Source of the DNA: Actinokineospora enzanensis DSM 44649
GTDB lineage: Bacteria > Actinomycetota > Actinomycetes > Mycobacteriales > Pseudonocardiaceae
NCBI RefSeq assembly: GCF_000374445.1
Contig: NZ_KB894434.1
Span: 1-64,000 of the forward strand
Direction of reading: 5' to 3'
Length of the DNA stretch: 64,000 nt
Part shown: positions 1 through 8,949 of the stretch, piece by piece
Numbering within the stretch: the first letter of the stretch is position 1
Layout: every line of letters begins with the position of its first letter
The notes under the pieces: generated by a model
The model's input: the letters and a program-made list of their open reading frames with translations, nothing else
Told to the model about the DNA's origin: nothing
Databases searched by the model: none
Position numbers and translations under genes: made by a program

Positions 1-22
1 CTAGGCCGTGTTTCAGATGTGG
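1..22. repeat. Left terminal inverted repeat of the IS element
   Basis: The first 22 bases are the reverse complement of 1007-1028 with one mismatch. The transposase stop codon (13-15) lies inside this repeat, as is common in small IS elements. Confidence 0.85.
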
Positions 23-920
23 CGGAGCCAGATGTTGATGCTGGCGATGGTGATGGTGGCGGTGTAGCGCAGGGCGAGTTTGTCGTAGCGGGTAGCTACT
101 GCGCGGTGTTGTTTGAGCAGGTTGATGCCGCATTCCACGGCGTGGCGCTGCTTGTAGATCTCGGTGTCGAACGCGGGTGGCCGTCCGCCGTGGGAGCCTT
201 TGTTCTTGCGGTGGGCGGCTTGGTCACGGGGTTGTGCGATGGTGGCCTTGATCCCGCGTCGACGCAGGTAGGCCCGGTTGGCCCGCGAGGAGTAGGCCTT
301 GTCCGCCAGCACACGGTCCGGGCGGGTCCTGGCTCGACCGGCACCGGCCCTGGGCACCCGGATCGCCTCGATCACCGCCGTGAACCGGGGGCTGTCACCA
401 CGCTGCCCGGCAGTGACCAGCAGTGACAACGGTTTGCGGCCCTGCTCACAGGCCAGATGCAGCTTCGTGGTCCACCCGCCCCGCGAACGCCCCAGGGCGT
501 GGTCACGAGGCTCGACCCCACCGGCGATCGTGTCGGGTGGTTCGACCTGGAGATCCCCCTTTTCCTCGCCCCGGCGGCATGATGATGCGCCCGCGAGATC
601 GTGGAGTCCACACTGACATCCCACACCACCTGCCCGCCGGCATCGGCGCGGACCTGCAACGCGGTCAGGATCCGTCGCCACACCCCGGCCCGCTGCCATC
701 GACGGAACAACCCGTACACGGTCTGCCACGGCCCATACACCGGCGGGACATCCCGCCACGGCGCACCCACTCGAACCCGCCACCGGATCCCATCGATCAA
801 CCGACGCTTGCTCCACTTCGGTGGACGGCCAGGCTTACGACCCACAGGCAACAACGGGCGCAACACGGCCCACTGCGCGTCGGTCAGATCACCCCGGCCC
901 GTCGCCGCTACGCTGGCCAC
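13..920 (-). CDS. IS5-family DDE transposase, made by frameshift
   Basis: Catalyses cut-and-paste or copy transposition of the surrounding IS element. It is split over two frames. The upstream frame (GTG at 920) carries the N-terminal DUF4096-like part, with [14 protein letters not shown] and the first catalytic Asp in [14 protein letters not shown]. The downstream frame, ending at 13, carries [15 protein letters not shown], the second Asp in [10 protein letters not shown] and the Glu in the [14 protein letters not shown] region. The switch lies at an A4G5 run (563-555, read on the minus strand): in frame A it reads AAA AGG GGG, in frame B GAA AAG GGG, so a -1 slip joins the two. All three acidic catalytic residues are present, so the element may still be active. 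Frame B alone would lack the first Asp. Confidence 0.87.
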
Positions 921-1006
921 GAGGTCTCCGGTCGGACAGGTTTTCTTGGTCGTTAACCCGTCTACCGGAGACCTCGCCCCGTCTCAGACACCGACACACC
1001 CAAGAT

Positions 1007-1028
1007 CCACATTTGAAACACGGCCTAG
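1007..1028. repeat. Right terminal inverted repeat of the IS element
   Basis: Partner of the repeat at 1-22. Its outer CTAG (1025-1028) includes the TAG stop codon of the protease gene that is read leftward from 2149. Confidence 0.85.
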
Positions 1029-2149
1029 CCGGTCACCAAGGACAGGCCGTACGTGGAGAGGATCCGGTTCACCGGCTGGAAGAACGTGGTGCCGCCGGAG
1101 GAGCAGTCGCCCGAACCGCCCGAGGTCACGCCCTGGGCCTGGTCGCCACTGACCCAGGAGCCGCCGGAGTCGCCGGGCTCGGCGCAGGCGTTGGTCTGGG
1201 TCAGGCCGGTCACCGTGCCCTGCGGGTAGTTGACCGTGGAGTTCTTGGCCTGGATGGTGCCGCAGTGCCAGCCGCTGGTCGAGCCGGAGCGGCAGACGCT
1301 GGCGCCGACCGCGGCCTCGGTGGAGCCGCCGACCGTCACGTCGCCGTTGCCGTAGCCGTTGACCTGGGGGGTCGGCGTCCACGACGAGTTGGTGGCGACC
1401 CAGGCGTAGTCGTTGCCCGGGAAGGTGGAGCCGCGGAAGGTGCCCATGGCGCTCTGGTCGGCGCCGGTCACGCTGGAGCCGGGCGTGCCGCAGTGGCCCG
1501 CGGTCACGAACCCGCCCTCGACCGAGAAGCCGACGGAGCAGCGGCTCGATCCGTTGATGTAGTAGGCGTTGCCGCCGACGATCGAGCCGGCGAGCGGGCG
1601 CGGCGCCTGGGTGGTCTCGGCGACCCGGACCGGGCCGGTGGCCTTCGCCCGGTCCACGAACGCCCGCACGTCCGCGCCGGTGGCGCCGCGGGTCACGGTG
1701 AGCACGACCGAGTTGGTCGGCACGTCCACGTACCAGCCGGTGACCGCGCCCGGGGCGTGCCCGGCCGCCTGCCGGTCGATGGCGGCCTTGGTGTCGTCCA
1801 GGCCGCGGGCGCTGTGCGCGACCACGGCCGGGCGGGCGCCGGTGGCCCGCACGGCGTCCGCGCGGGTCGCGTCGGTGACGCCGACGACCAGGTCGCCGCG
1901 GTCGAACCAGGAGCCGCCGAACGCCTCGCCCGCCGCGGTCGTCGCCGCGGGGAGCAGGGCGGTGGCCGCGGTCTCCTGGGTGAGCCGCTGTTCGACCTGC
2001 GCGGCGGTGAGGCCGAGGTCGCGCTGGAGGGCCGGGACGAGCGCCTCCGGGGCGGCCGAGGCCGTGGGGGTCAGTGCGACGGCCGCGCCGGTGGCGAGGC
2101 CGATGATGCCTAAGGCGGCGAGAGAAGCTCGGGTTGAGCTGCTGCGCAT
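1025..2149 (-). CDS. Secreted alpha-lytic/streptogrisin-type serine protease
   Basis: A 374-residue pre-pro-protease. A signal peptide (about 1-33, ending ASA) is followed by an alpha-lytic-type prodomain (about 35-185) that acts as a folding chaperone in this family, and a chymotrypsin-fold mature enzyme beginning near residue 190 (IVGGNAYYI). The catalytic triad is visible: His219 in TAGHC, Asp247 in GNDYAW and Ser328 in GDSGG. Six cysteines in the mature part can form the usual three disulfides. I chose the ATG at 2149 because an AAGGA-type ribosome site lies just upstream and the signal peptide starts there; a longer in-frame extension has no signal character. The stop codon TAG is shared with the end of the IS element, so the gene is intact but has lost its native downstream sequence. 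Confidence 0.93.
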   Translation of the reverse strand: MRSSSTRASLAALGIIGLATGAAVALTPTASAAPEALVPALQRDLGLTAAQVEQRLTQETAATALLPAATTAAGEAFGGSWFDRGDLVVGVTDATRADAVRATGARPAVVAHSARGLDDTKAAIDRQAAGHAPGAVTGWYVDVPTNSVVLTVTRGATGADVRAFVDRAKATGPVRVAETTQAPRPLAGSIVGGNAYYINGSSRCSVGFSVEGGFVTAGHCGTPGSSVTGADQSAMGTFRGSTFPGNDYAWVATNSSWTPTPQVNGYGNGDVTVGGSTEAAVGASVCRSGSTSGWHCGTIQAKNSTVNYPQGTVTGLTQTNACAEPGDSGGSWVSGDQAQGVTSGGSGDCSSGGTTFFQPVNRILSTYGLSLVTG

Positions 2150-2448
2150 GGGGATGGTCCTTCTTTCCTTGCTCGCAGGGTTAGCAGGTCCGCCGGTCTC
2201 ACCCGGTTCGGTGACGTCTGGTCGGGAGGTGCCGGTCGGCCGTTGTAGCGACGCTAGGCGGACAACCCGCAGGTCGGGCACCCTACGAAAGTCGGTTCTG
2301 TGAACTATTCACTCAATGAGCGGCAAGTGCGTGACCAACGGTGAGCGAAATCGGTGGACACCGACAGCGGACAGCGTTACGACATTCGTGTGACCACCGC
2401 CCGTCGATGTGTGACCATGTCCGAAACCGAGGTTCGGAATGGACGCGC

Positions 2449-2691
2449 ATGCACGCTCTCGCCCCCGAGTGGCCGCCACCGGGCTGGGTCGTCACCTTCG
2501 ACATGGTCGACTTCGACCGCGGCGACCCGCGGTTCGTCGGCATCGGGGTGGTCGCTGGCGCGCCGGTCCCGCACCCCTACCTGGACCTCCTGCGGCTGCC
2601 GATCCGCCCGCTGGACCCGGACGGCAGGCCCGTGCCGGACTGGATCACCTGGTCGGACATCATTGACATGGTGCCGCCGTCGGGGCGGTGA
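2449..2691 (+). CDS. Small hypothetical protein, 80 aa
   Basis: An 80-residue acidic, proline-rich soluble protein that I do not recognise. Codons end almost exclusively in G or C, which supports real coding. It ends 22 bases before the alpha/beta hydrolase start and is probably the first gene of the hydrolase/ABC-F operon. Several upstream in-frame starts exist (to 2341), but third-position bias weakens there, so the ATG at 2449 is preferred. The pattern WVVTFDMVDFDRGDPRFVG and a second half rich in Pro-Leu-Asp suggest a compact single domain. No signal peptide or membrane segment. Confidence 0.55.
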   Translation: MHALAPEWPPPGWVVTFDMVDFDRGDPRFVGIGVVAGAPVPHPYLDLLRLPIRPLDPDGRPVPDWITWSDIIDMVPPSGR

Positions 2692-2713
2692 CCCTGAGCG
2701 GCGGAGGTGGGCC

Positions 2714-3607
2714 GTGCCATTGCACCCGCAGGTGCGCGCGGAGATCGAGTCCGGGACGCCGGTGCCGCTCGGCGCCGACACGCTCGCGGCGGCGCGCGCG
2801 GACATGCTCGCGGGCGCGCTGTCCGCGGCCGGGCCGGGCACCCCGGTCGCCGAGGTGTCCGATGTGGACGCGAGCGGCACCCCGGTGCGGCTCTACCTGC
2901 CCGACCCGACCGGGGTCATGCCGGTCGCCCTCTACCTGCACAGCGGCGGCTTCGTCAGCGGCAGCGTGCGGACCCACGACGCCATCTGCCGCTACCTCGC
3001 GGTGCTCTCCGGCGCCGCGATCGCCTCGGTCGACTACCGGCTGGCGCCCGAGCACCCGTTCCCGGCCGCGCTGGACGACATCACCAACGCGGTCGAGTGG
3101 CTGCACCGCAACGGCGCGGAGCGCGGCATCGACCCGCAGCGGCTCGCCCTGGTCGGCGACTCCGCGGGCGGGCACCTGGCCACCGTCACCGCGCGCAGGC
3201 TGCGCGACATCCGGGTGCCGGTGCGCAGCCAGGTGCTGGTCTACCCGGTGCTCGACCCGGCCGACCCGCCGACCGAAGTGGACAGTCCGGCGCTGACCCC
3301 GGAGGAGATGGCCTACTGCTGGAACGCCTACGCCCCACCGGGGATCGACCGCGACCAGCCGGACCTCGCGCCGACCACGGCCGATCTGATGGGCCTGCCG
3401 CCGACGCTGGTGATCACCGCCGAGTACGACATCCTGCGCGACGCGGCCGAGGCCTACGCCGACCGGCTGGCCGAGGCGGGCGTGCCGGTGGCCTGCGTGC
3501 GCTACCGGGGCGTGCCGCACAGCTTCTACCGCAAGCTGGCCAGGTTCGACGCGGCCCGGCAGGCGGTCGCCCAGGTGGCCGCCACGCTGCGCGCGGAGCT
3601 GGCGTGA
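2714..3607 (+). CDS. Alpha/beta hydrolase, HSL (lipase GDXG) family
   Basis: A 297-residue cytoplasmic esterase or lipase of the hormone-sensitive-lipase family. The oxyanion-hole motif appears as HSGGF (residues 76-80) instead of the usual HGGG. The nucleophile elbow is GDSAGG with Ser150. The acid is probably Asp in AEYDILRD (about 242) and the base His in VPHSF (about 270). YRLAPEHPFPAAL after strand 4 is typical of the family. GTG at 2714 is favoured by a GGAGG site 7 bases upstream. It overlaps the ABC-F gene by four bases (GTGA), so the two are co-translated. The substrate is unknown. Confidence 0.9.
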   Translation: MPLHPQVRAEIESGTPVPLGADTLAAARADMLAGALSAAGPGTPVAEVSDVDASGTPVRLYLPDPTGVMPVALYLHSGGFVSGSVRTHDAICRYLAVLSGAAIASVDYRLAPEHPFPAALDDITNAVEWLHRNGAERGIDPQRLALVGDSAGGHLATVTARRLRDIRVPVRSQVLVYPVLDPADPPTEVDSPALTPEEMAYCWNAYAPPGIDRDQPDLAPTTADLMGLPPTLVITAEYDILRDAAEAYADRLAEAGVPVACVRYRGVPHSFYRKLARFDAARQAVAQVAATLRAELA

Positions 3608-5241
3608 GCGCGACCCTGGTGGCCAAGGCGCTGGCCGCCGGGCACGGCGACCGGGTGCTGTTCACCGGCCTCGACCTGGTGGTGGCCCCCGGCGACGTGA
3701 TCGGCCTGGTCGGCGCCAACGGCGCGGGGAAGTCCACGCTGCTGCGCACGCTCGCGGGCCTGCTGCCCGCCGAGGAGGGCGCGGTCCGGCTCAACCCGCC
3801 CACGGCCACCGTCGGCTACCTGCCGCAGGAGACCGAGCGGCGGGCGGGCGAGACCGTCGGCGCGTTCCTGGGCAGGCGCACCGGTGTCACCGAGGCGCAG
3901 GCGGCCATGGACACGGCCGCCGACGCGCTGGGCCGGGGCGAGGCGGGCGCGGACGACACCTACGCGGTCGCGCTGGAGCGCTGGCTCGCGCTCGGCGGCG
4001 CCGACCTGGAGGACCGTTCCGCCGACGCGATCGCCGAGCTGGGCCTTGGCGTGCGGCTCGACCAGGAGATGGCCACGCTGTCCGGCGGCCAGGCGGCCCG
4101 GGTGGGCATGGCCTCGCTGCTGCTGAGCCGCTACGACGTGTTCCTGCTCGACGAGCCCACCAACGACCTTGACCTGGACGGCCTGGCCCGGCTGGAGACG
4201 TTCGTGTCCGGGCTGCGCGCGGGCACCGTGCTGGTCAGCCACGACCGCGAGTTCCTCACCCGCGCGGTCACCAGCGTGCTGGAGCTGGACCTGCCGCAGC
4301 AGAAGATCCACCTCTACGGCGGTGGTTACGCCGCGTACCTGGAGGAGCGCGAGCTGGCCAGGCGGCACGCGCGCGAGGCGTACGACGACTACGCCGACAC
4401 CAAGGCGGGTCTTGAGGCGCGGGCGCGCACGCAACGGGCGTGGATGGAGAAGGGTGTGCGCAACGCCCGGCGCAAGGCCAGCGACCCGGACAAGCACGTC
4501 AAGCACTTCCGCGGCGAGACCTCGGAGAAGCAGGCCGCCAAGGCCCGGCAGACCGAGCGGCTGATCGAGCGGTTGGACGTGGTCGAGGAGCCGCGCAAGG
4601 AGTGGGAGCTGCGGATGGAGATCGCCGTCGCGCCGCGTACCGGCGCGGTGGTGGCGGCGCTGCGCGAGACCGTGGTGACCCGGGGCTCGTTCACCCTCGG
4701 CCCGGTGAACCTGGAGATCGGCTGGGCGGACCGGGTGGCGATCACCGGTGCGAACGGCGCGGGCAAGTCCACGCTGCTCGCGGTGCTGCTCGGGCGGGTC
4801 GAGCCCACTTCGGGAGAGGCCTACCTTGGGCCGGGCGTGGTGGTGGGCGAGGTCGACCAGGCGCGGGCGCTGTTCCTCGGCGAGGAGACGTTGCTGGACG
4901 CGTTCGGTCGCCAGGTGGCGGACTGGCCGACCAGCGAGGTACGCACATTGTTGGCCAAGTTCGGGCTCACCGCGGAGCACGTGCTGCGCCCGGCGGTGAC
5001 GCTGTCGCCGGGTGAGCGCACCCGGTCGGCGTTGGCGCTGTTGCAGGCGCGCGGGGTGAACCTGCTCGTGCTCGACGAGCCGACCAACCACCTGGACCTG
5101 CCCGCCATCGAACAGCTGGAGTCGGCGCTGGCGGGCTACCCCGGCACGCTCCTGCTGGTCACGCACGACCGCCGGATGCTCGACGCGGTGGCCGTCGACC
5201 GGCGGCTGGTCGTGGCCGACGGGCGGGTCGGCGAGGTCTGA
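3604..5241 (+). CDS. ABC-F family ATPase
   Basis: A 545-residue soluble protein with two ABC nucleotide-binding domains and no membrane domain, the ABC-F arrangement. Such proteins act on the ribosome in translation control or antibiotic protection. Walker A motifs GANGAGKST occur twice (about 39 and 382), signature LSGGQ in the first and LSPGE in the second half, with Walker B LLDEPTND and LVLDEPTNH. The linker between domains (about 240-320) is rich in charged, likely coiled-coil residues, matching the P-site tRNA interaction motif. It starts at GTG 3604, overlapping the hydrolase stop. It could protect against a ribosome-targeting compound; no drug specificity can be read from the sequence. 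Confidence 0.92.
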   Translation: MSATLVAKALAAGHGDRVLFTGLDLVVAPGDVIGLVGANGAGKSTLLRTLAGLLPAEEGAVRLNPPTATVGYLPQETERRAGETVGAFLGRRTGVTEAQAAMDTAADALGRGEAGADDTYAVALERWLALGGADLEDRSADAIAELGLGVRLDQEMATLSGGQAARVGMASLLLSRYDVFLLDEPTNDLDLDGLARLETFVSGLRAGTVLVSHDREFLTRAVTSVLELDLPQQKIHLYGGGYAAYLEERELARRHAREAYDDYADTKAGLEARARTQRAWMEKGVRNARRKASDPDKHVKHFRGETSEKQAAKARQTERLIERLDVVEEPRKEWELRMEIAVAPRTGAVVAALRETVVTRGSFTLGPVNLEIGWADRVAITGANGAGKSTLLAVLLGRVEPTSGEAYLGPGVVVGEVDQARALFLGEETLLDAFGRQVADWPTSEVRTLLAKFGLTAEHVLRPAVTLSPGERTRSALALLQARGVNLLVLDEPTNHLDLPAIEQLESALAGYPGTLLLVTHDRRMLDAVAVDRRLVVADGRVGEV

Positions 5242-5276
5242 GCCGGTCGGGCCCGTGCGGACCGCCGGTATGACCG

Positions 5277-5305
5277 GGGGCCGCGGTCCGCACCACCGCG
5301 GCCCC
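5277..5305. terminator. Hairpin between convergent genes
   Basis: An 11-base perfect stem (GGGGCCGCGGT with its complement) around a 7-base loop, placed between the end of the ABC-F gene and the end of the leftward small gene at 5317. It can serve both strands; no T tract follows, as is usual in actinomycetes. Confidence 0.7.
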
Positions 5306-5316
5306 GGAGCCGGGGG

Positions 5317-5514
5317 CTACTTCGGCCGGGTGGCGGTGTGCACCTTGCGCACCGCGCTGGTGATCTGCCGGTTGTACCTGCCCTTGGTCTTCTGGTCCAC
5401 GAACTGACCGGCCTTGGCGGCCATCCGGTTGACCTTCTCGGGGTTCTTCCTGGCGTACTTCGCGGCCGCCGCGGCGGCGCCTGCCAGCGCGGTCAGTTTC
5501 TTCAGCATGGGCAT
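5317..5514 (-). CDS. MT0933-like small antitoxin-type protein
   Basis: A 65-residue very basic helical protein. The centre, NPEKVNRMAAKAGQFVDQKTKGRY, resembles the MT0933/Rv0909 antitoxin family (PF14013), in which a Lys-rich helix is followed by a D-K-T-x-G-K/R-Y motif. An alanine run (about 11-18) precedes it. A good AAGGAG ribosome site lies upstream of the ATG at 5514; ATG at 5508 is an alternative. No toxin gene lies next to it: the flanking genes are an ABC-F ATPase (convergent) and a TetR regulator (divergent). A nucleoid-binding or other role is therefore also possible. Confidence 0.65.
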   Translation of the reverse strand: MPMLKKLTALAGAAAAAAKYARKNPEKVNRMAAKAGQFVDQKTKGRYNRQITSAVRKVHTATRPK

Positions 5515-5618
5515 CGGGGGTTTCTCCTTCCGTCCTTGCCGGACTCACCCGTTCAACGCGGGAAGTACCCCGATTGGTTCCTGGTCATGCGCGGGTCACC
5601 ACGCGTTACTGTGCACAT

Positions 5619-6374
5619 ATGGCCACGTATGCATCGGTCGGCGGCAAACGGCCCCGAATCGGACAGCAGGCGGTGACCCCGGAGCGGGTCGTGGCGGCCG
5701 CGCTGGCGCTGACCCGCGCGCACGGCTTGGAGGCATGGACCCTGCGCCAGCTCGCCGCCGCCGTCGGGGCCTACCCGGCGGTGGTCTACCACCACGTCGG
5801 CGACCGCGAGGCCGTGGTCGCGGCGGTGCTGGACCGGGTGGTCGCCCAGCTGCCGGTGCCCGCCGAGACGCTGCCCTGGCGCCCCTGGTTCGAGGAACTG
5901 CTGCGCGGCGCCCGCCCGGTGCTGCTCGACCACCCGGGCGTGGCCCGCAGGCTGGCCGTGCACGGCGCGCTCGTGCCCGGCCTGCACGGGCTGATCGACC
6001 GCGGCGTCCGGGTGCTGCGCCGATCGGGCTTCGGCGAGCACAGCGCCCCCGCCTACACGCTGCTGGTGGACCAGGCGTGGCTGCTGATCGCGGCGGAGAA
6101 CGACCGCGGCCCGCGGCTGCGCGAGCGCGCTGCCATCGTGCACGACGAACTGTGCGCGCGGACGGACGCGCCCGGCCTGGCCGAGCTGGGCCGTTTCCAC
6201 CACGCGCACGCCGACGCGGACCTGTTCGGCTACGCGCTGGCCCGCTGCCTGGACGGAGTGGCCGCGCTCGCGGACACCCCGTCCACCCCGATCCGACCGT
6301 CCCAGGCGGACGGTCAGCGCGGGAACAGCTCGTTCAGCTCCACCCAGCTCAACGCGTCGGTCACCGACTCGTAG
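5619..6374 (+). CDS. TetR-family transcriptional regulator
   Basis: A 251-residue regulator. The N-terminal helix-turn-helix (about 19-65) reads TPERVVAAALALTRAHGLEAWTLRQL... followed by AVGAYPAVVYHHVGDREAVV, the classic TetR DNA-recognition helix ending in Y-x-H-V-x-x-R/K. The C-terminal part resembles TetR_C domains with aromatic and leucine-rich helices. A TACTGT box at 5607-5612 lies only 6 bases before the ATG, so the transcript may be leaderless. The last 20 residues overlap the convergent PEP mutase-like gene by 61 bases. The target genes are unknown; the convergent gene or its own promoter are the simplest candidates. Confidence 0.87.
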   Translation: MATYASVGGKRPRIGQQAVTPERVVAAALALTRAHGLEAWTLRQLAAAVGAYPAVVYHHVGDREAVVAAVLDRVVAQLPVPAETLPWRPWFEELLRGARPVLLDHPGVARRLAVHGALVPGLHGLIDRGVRVLRRSGFGEHSAPAYTLLVDQAWLLIAAENDRGPRLRERAAIVHDELCARTDAPGLAELGRFHHAHADADLFGYALARCLDGVAALADTPSTPIRPSQADGQRGNSSFSSTQLNASVTDS

Positions 6375-7189
6375 GTGCCCGCGCCCAGCAGCTCCTCGGT
6401 CGCCCGCCGGGCCAGCGCGTAGGCCGACTGGGCGATGGCCGCGCCCAGGCTGGCCCGCGCCACCCCGACCGCCTTCAGCTCCGCCACGCTCGGCGCGCCC
6501 GGGTGCACCATCGCGTTGACCGGCGCCGGGATCTCCCGCACCAGCCTGCCGAGCGTGTCCAGGTCGGTCAGGCCGGGCACGAAGATGCCGGACGCGCCCG
6601 CGGCGAGGTACGCGGTGGCGCGCGCGACCGTCTCGGCGAACCGTTCCTCCGCGTCGGCGCCCACGCCGCGCAGGTAGGTGTCGGTGCGGGCGTTGAGGTA
6701 GAGATCCACGCCCGCCTCGTCGGCGGCCGCGCGGGCGGCGGCGAGCCGGTCGGACTGTTCGGCCACCGCGCGCAGCGGTCCGTTTTCCGAGGCGTGCGAG
6801 TCCTCGATGTTGACGCCGACCGCGCCCGCGGCGAGCACGGCGCGGATCGTGTCGGCCACCTCGGCGGCGGTGGCGCCGAAACCGGACTCGATGTCGGCCG
6901 TCACCGGCACGTCCACGGCGGACACCACGCGGGCGACCAGGTCGACCGCGAGTGTCCGGTCGAGCGCGTCGCCGTCGGCCGCGCCCAGGCTCCAGGCCAC
7001 CCCGGCGCTGGTGGTGGCCACCGCCGGGGACCCGGCCGCGGCCGCGATCGCCGCGCTGGCCACGTCCCACGCGTTGGCGAGGGCGAGCACCTCGCCGCCG
7101 GTGTGCAGGCCGTGGAACGCCTTCGCGCGGTCCTGTTGGGAAGTAGCGTGCGGATCGGATGGTCCGGTGGTGGTGTTCGAAGTCGTCAC
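6314..7189 (-). CDS. Isocitrate lyase / PEP mutase superfamily enzyme
   Basis: A 291-residue TIM-barrel enzyme of the ICL/PEPM superfamily, which makes or breaks C-C or C-P bonds next to a carboxylate. The family signatures are the Asp in VPVTADIESGFG, VGVNIEDS, YLNARTD and IFVPGL. The true isocitrate lyase KKCGH loop is absent, so isocitrate lyase is unlikely. Oxaloacetate hydrolase, 2-methylisocitrate lyase-like or an uncharacterised branch are alternatives. GTG at 7189 is the most plausible start; the frame stays open further upstream but enters the divergent Ada-AlkA gene. It is divergently arranged with that repair gene and converges on the TetR gene. Confidence 0.82.
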   Translation of the reverse strand: MTTSNTTTGPSDPHATSQQDRAKAFHGLHTGGEVLALANAWDVASAAIAAAAGSPAVATTSAGVAWSLGAADGDALDRTLAVDLVARVVSAVDVPVTADIESGFGATAAEVADTIRAVLAAGAVGVNIEDSHASENGPLRAVAEQSDRLAAARAAADEAGVDLYLNARTDTYLRGVGADAEERFAETVARATAYLAAGASGIFVPGLTDLDTLGRLVREIPAPVNAMVHPGAPSVAELKAVGVARASLGAAIAQSAYALARRATEELLGAGTYESVTDALSWVELNELFPR

Positions 7190-7309
7190 GGCCGCAGTGA
7201 AGCAGAGGGCACCGACAATCACCGGCGGTTTTCCGACGCCACTGCTTTCTGGACTGTCAAGTCGTTTTACCGCTAATGACGCTGTACGGCCGACCATCAT
7301 CCTGTCCGG

Positions 7310-8782
7310 GTGCATGAGGATTTCGACCGCTGCGTACGCGCGGTGCGCTCCAAGGACGCCCGCTTCGACGGCTGGTTCTTCACGGCGGTCCGCACGACCC
7401 GGATCTACTGCAGGCCAAGCTGTCCCGGAATGCCGCCCAAGGCGGAGAACATGACTTTCTTTCCGAGTGCCGCGGCGGCCCAGCAGGCCGGGTATCGCGC
7501 GTGCAAGCGGTGCAGGCCGGATGCCAGCCCCGGCTCCCCGCAGTGGAACGAGCGCGCGGATCTCGCCGCGCGCGCGATGCGGCTGATCGCCGACGGTGTG
7601 GTGGACCGCGCGGGCGTACCAGGCTTGGCCGCCCGGCTCGGCTACAGCGTCCGCCAGGTCGAGCGTCAGCTGCTCGCCGAGTTCGGCGCGGGCCCGTTGG
7701 CGCTGGCCCGGGCCCAACGCGCGCAGACCGCCCGACTGCTGATCGAGACCACCGCGCTGCCGATGAGCGAGGTCGCCGCCGCCGCCGGGTTCGGCAGCAT
7801 CCGCACTTTCAACGACACCGTGCGCGAGGTGTTCGCGCTCCCACCCACCGAGTTACGGCTGCGCGCGGGGCGTCAGGTCGCCAGCCCGGGGGTGATCTCA
7901 CTGCGGCTGCCGTTCCGTGAACCCCTTTGTCCGGACAATTTGTTCGGACACCTCGCGGCCACCGCCATCCCCGGCATCGAGGAATGGCGCGACGGTGCCT
8001 ACCGCCGCACCCTGCGGCTGCCGCACGGCACCGGCATCGCCACCCTGCGCCCCACCACCGACCACATCGCCTGCCAACTCGCCCTCACCGACCTGCGCGA
8101 CCTCGCCCGCGCGATCAGCCGCTGCCGGAGGCTGCTCGACCTGGACGCGGACCCGGTGGCGGTGGACGACCTACTCGCCGCCGACCCGGTACTCACCCCA
8201 CACGTCCGCCGCGAACCCGGCCGCCGCGTGCCGCGCACGGTCGACGGCGCGGAACTCGCGGTCCGCGCGGTGCTGGGACAGCAGGTGTCGACCACGGTCG
8301 CCCGCACCCACGCGGCCCGATTGGTCCAGGACCACGGCGATCCGGTGCACGACCCGTCCGGCAAGCTGACACATCTGTTCCCCACGCCGGACATCCTCGC
8401 CGGACTGGACCCGGAACGGTTCGCCCTGCCGCGCGCCCGCCGGGACATGGTGGCGGCGCTGGTGACCGCTCTCGCCAACGGCACGGTCGACCTGGGTGTC
8501 GGCGCGGACCGGGAACGGGCCCGTGCCCGCTTGGCCGCGTTACCCGGCTTCGGCTCGTGGACGGTCGAGATGATCGCCATGCGCGCGCTCGGCGACCCGG
8601 ACGCCTTCCTGCCCGGTGATCCGACTGTCCGCGCGGCGGCCCGCTCCCTGGGTCTGCCCTTCACCCCGACCGCGCTGACCGCGCATGCCTCGGCTTGGCG
8701 GCCGTGGCGCGCGTACGCGGTGCAGTACCTCTGGGCGGTCGGCGAACACCGACAACCCCGTGCGGCGGCCGCGGGCATCTAG
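7310..8782 (+). CDS. alkA: Ada-type regulator fused to AlkA DNA glycosylase
   Basis: A 490-residue alkylation-damage protein. The N-terminal Ada zinc domain carries four cysteines (Cys34, Cys38, Cys65, Cys68 in IYCRPSCPG and ACKRCRP); Cys34 is the expected methyl-phosphotriester acceptor. An AraC-type helix-turn-helix follows (about 80-180), then an AlkA N-terminal domain and a HhH-GPD glycosylase domain with LPGFGSWTVEMIAMRALG and the catalytic Asp in the following GDPDAFLPGD. It should sense methylated DNA and excise alkylated purines, and probably activates its own promoter. The O6-methylguanine transferase domain of E. coli Ada is absent, as in other actinobacterial Ada-AlkA proteins. The start is GTG at 7310. 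Confidence 0.93.
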   Translation: MHEDFDRCVRAVRSKDARFDGWFFTAVRTTRIYCRPSCPGMPPKAENMTFFPSAAAAQQAGYRACKRCRPDASPGSPQWNERADLAARAMRLIADGVVDRAGVPGLAARLGYSVRQVERQLLAEFGAGPLALARAQRAQTARLLIETTALPMSEVAAAAGFGSIRTFNDTVREVFALPPTELRLRAGRQVASPGVISLRLPFREPLCPDNLFGHLAATAIPGIEEWRDGAYRRTLRLPHGTGIATLRPTTDHIACQLALTDLRDLARAISRCRRLLDLDADPVAVDDLLAADPVLTPHVRREPGRRVPRTVDGAELAVRAVLGQQVSTTVARTHAARLVQDHGDPVHDPSGKLTHLFPTPDILAGLDPERFALPRARRDMVAALVTALANGTVDLGVGADRERARARLAALPGFGSWTVEMIAMRALGDPDAFLPGDPTVRAAARSLGLPFTPTALTAHASAWRPWRAYAVQYLWAVGEHRQPRAAAAGI

Positions 8783-8872
8783 ATTGTCCACAGTGGACAT
8801 GGCTGTTCTGGGTCGAACTCTGTCGTGGGTCGAACTGCAGCGGCGTTGGGCGGCGGTGGGCGGAATGCCGCT

Positions 8873-8910
8873 GCCCCGGCTCACCCGGAGCGGTCCGGGT
8901 GAGCCGGGGC
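8873..8910. terminator. Strong bidirectional hairpin terminator
   Basis: A perfect 16-base stem (8873-8888 with 8895-8910) and 6-base loop between the convergent Ada-AlkA gene and the neocarzinostatin-like gene. Confidence 0.85.
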
Positions 8911-8949
8911 AGGCTCAGGCAGTGCGGTGGCTCTTCGCGGTGATCTGCT

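Larger units (their letters stand above)
1..1028 (-). mobile_element. IS5-family insertion sequence, complete copy
   Basis: A compact element bounded by near-perfect 22-base terminal inverted repeats (1-22 and 1007-1028, 21 of 22 bases complementary). It contains a single transposase read leftward in two overlapping frames. CTAG occurs at both outer ends and may be the target duplication, although it could also be part of the repeat itself. The right end falls exactly at the stop codon of the neighbouring protease gene, so the insertion lies at the very 3' end of that gene and leaves its protein intact. The far-left flank lies outside the window, so the duplication cannot be confirmed. Length and two-frame layout fit the IS427-type subgroup of IS5 elements. 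Confidence 0.88.
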
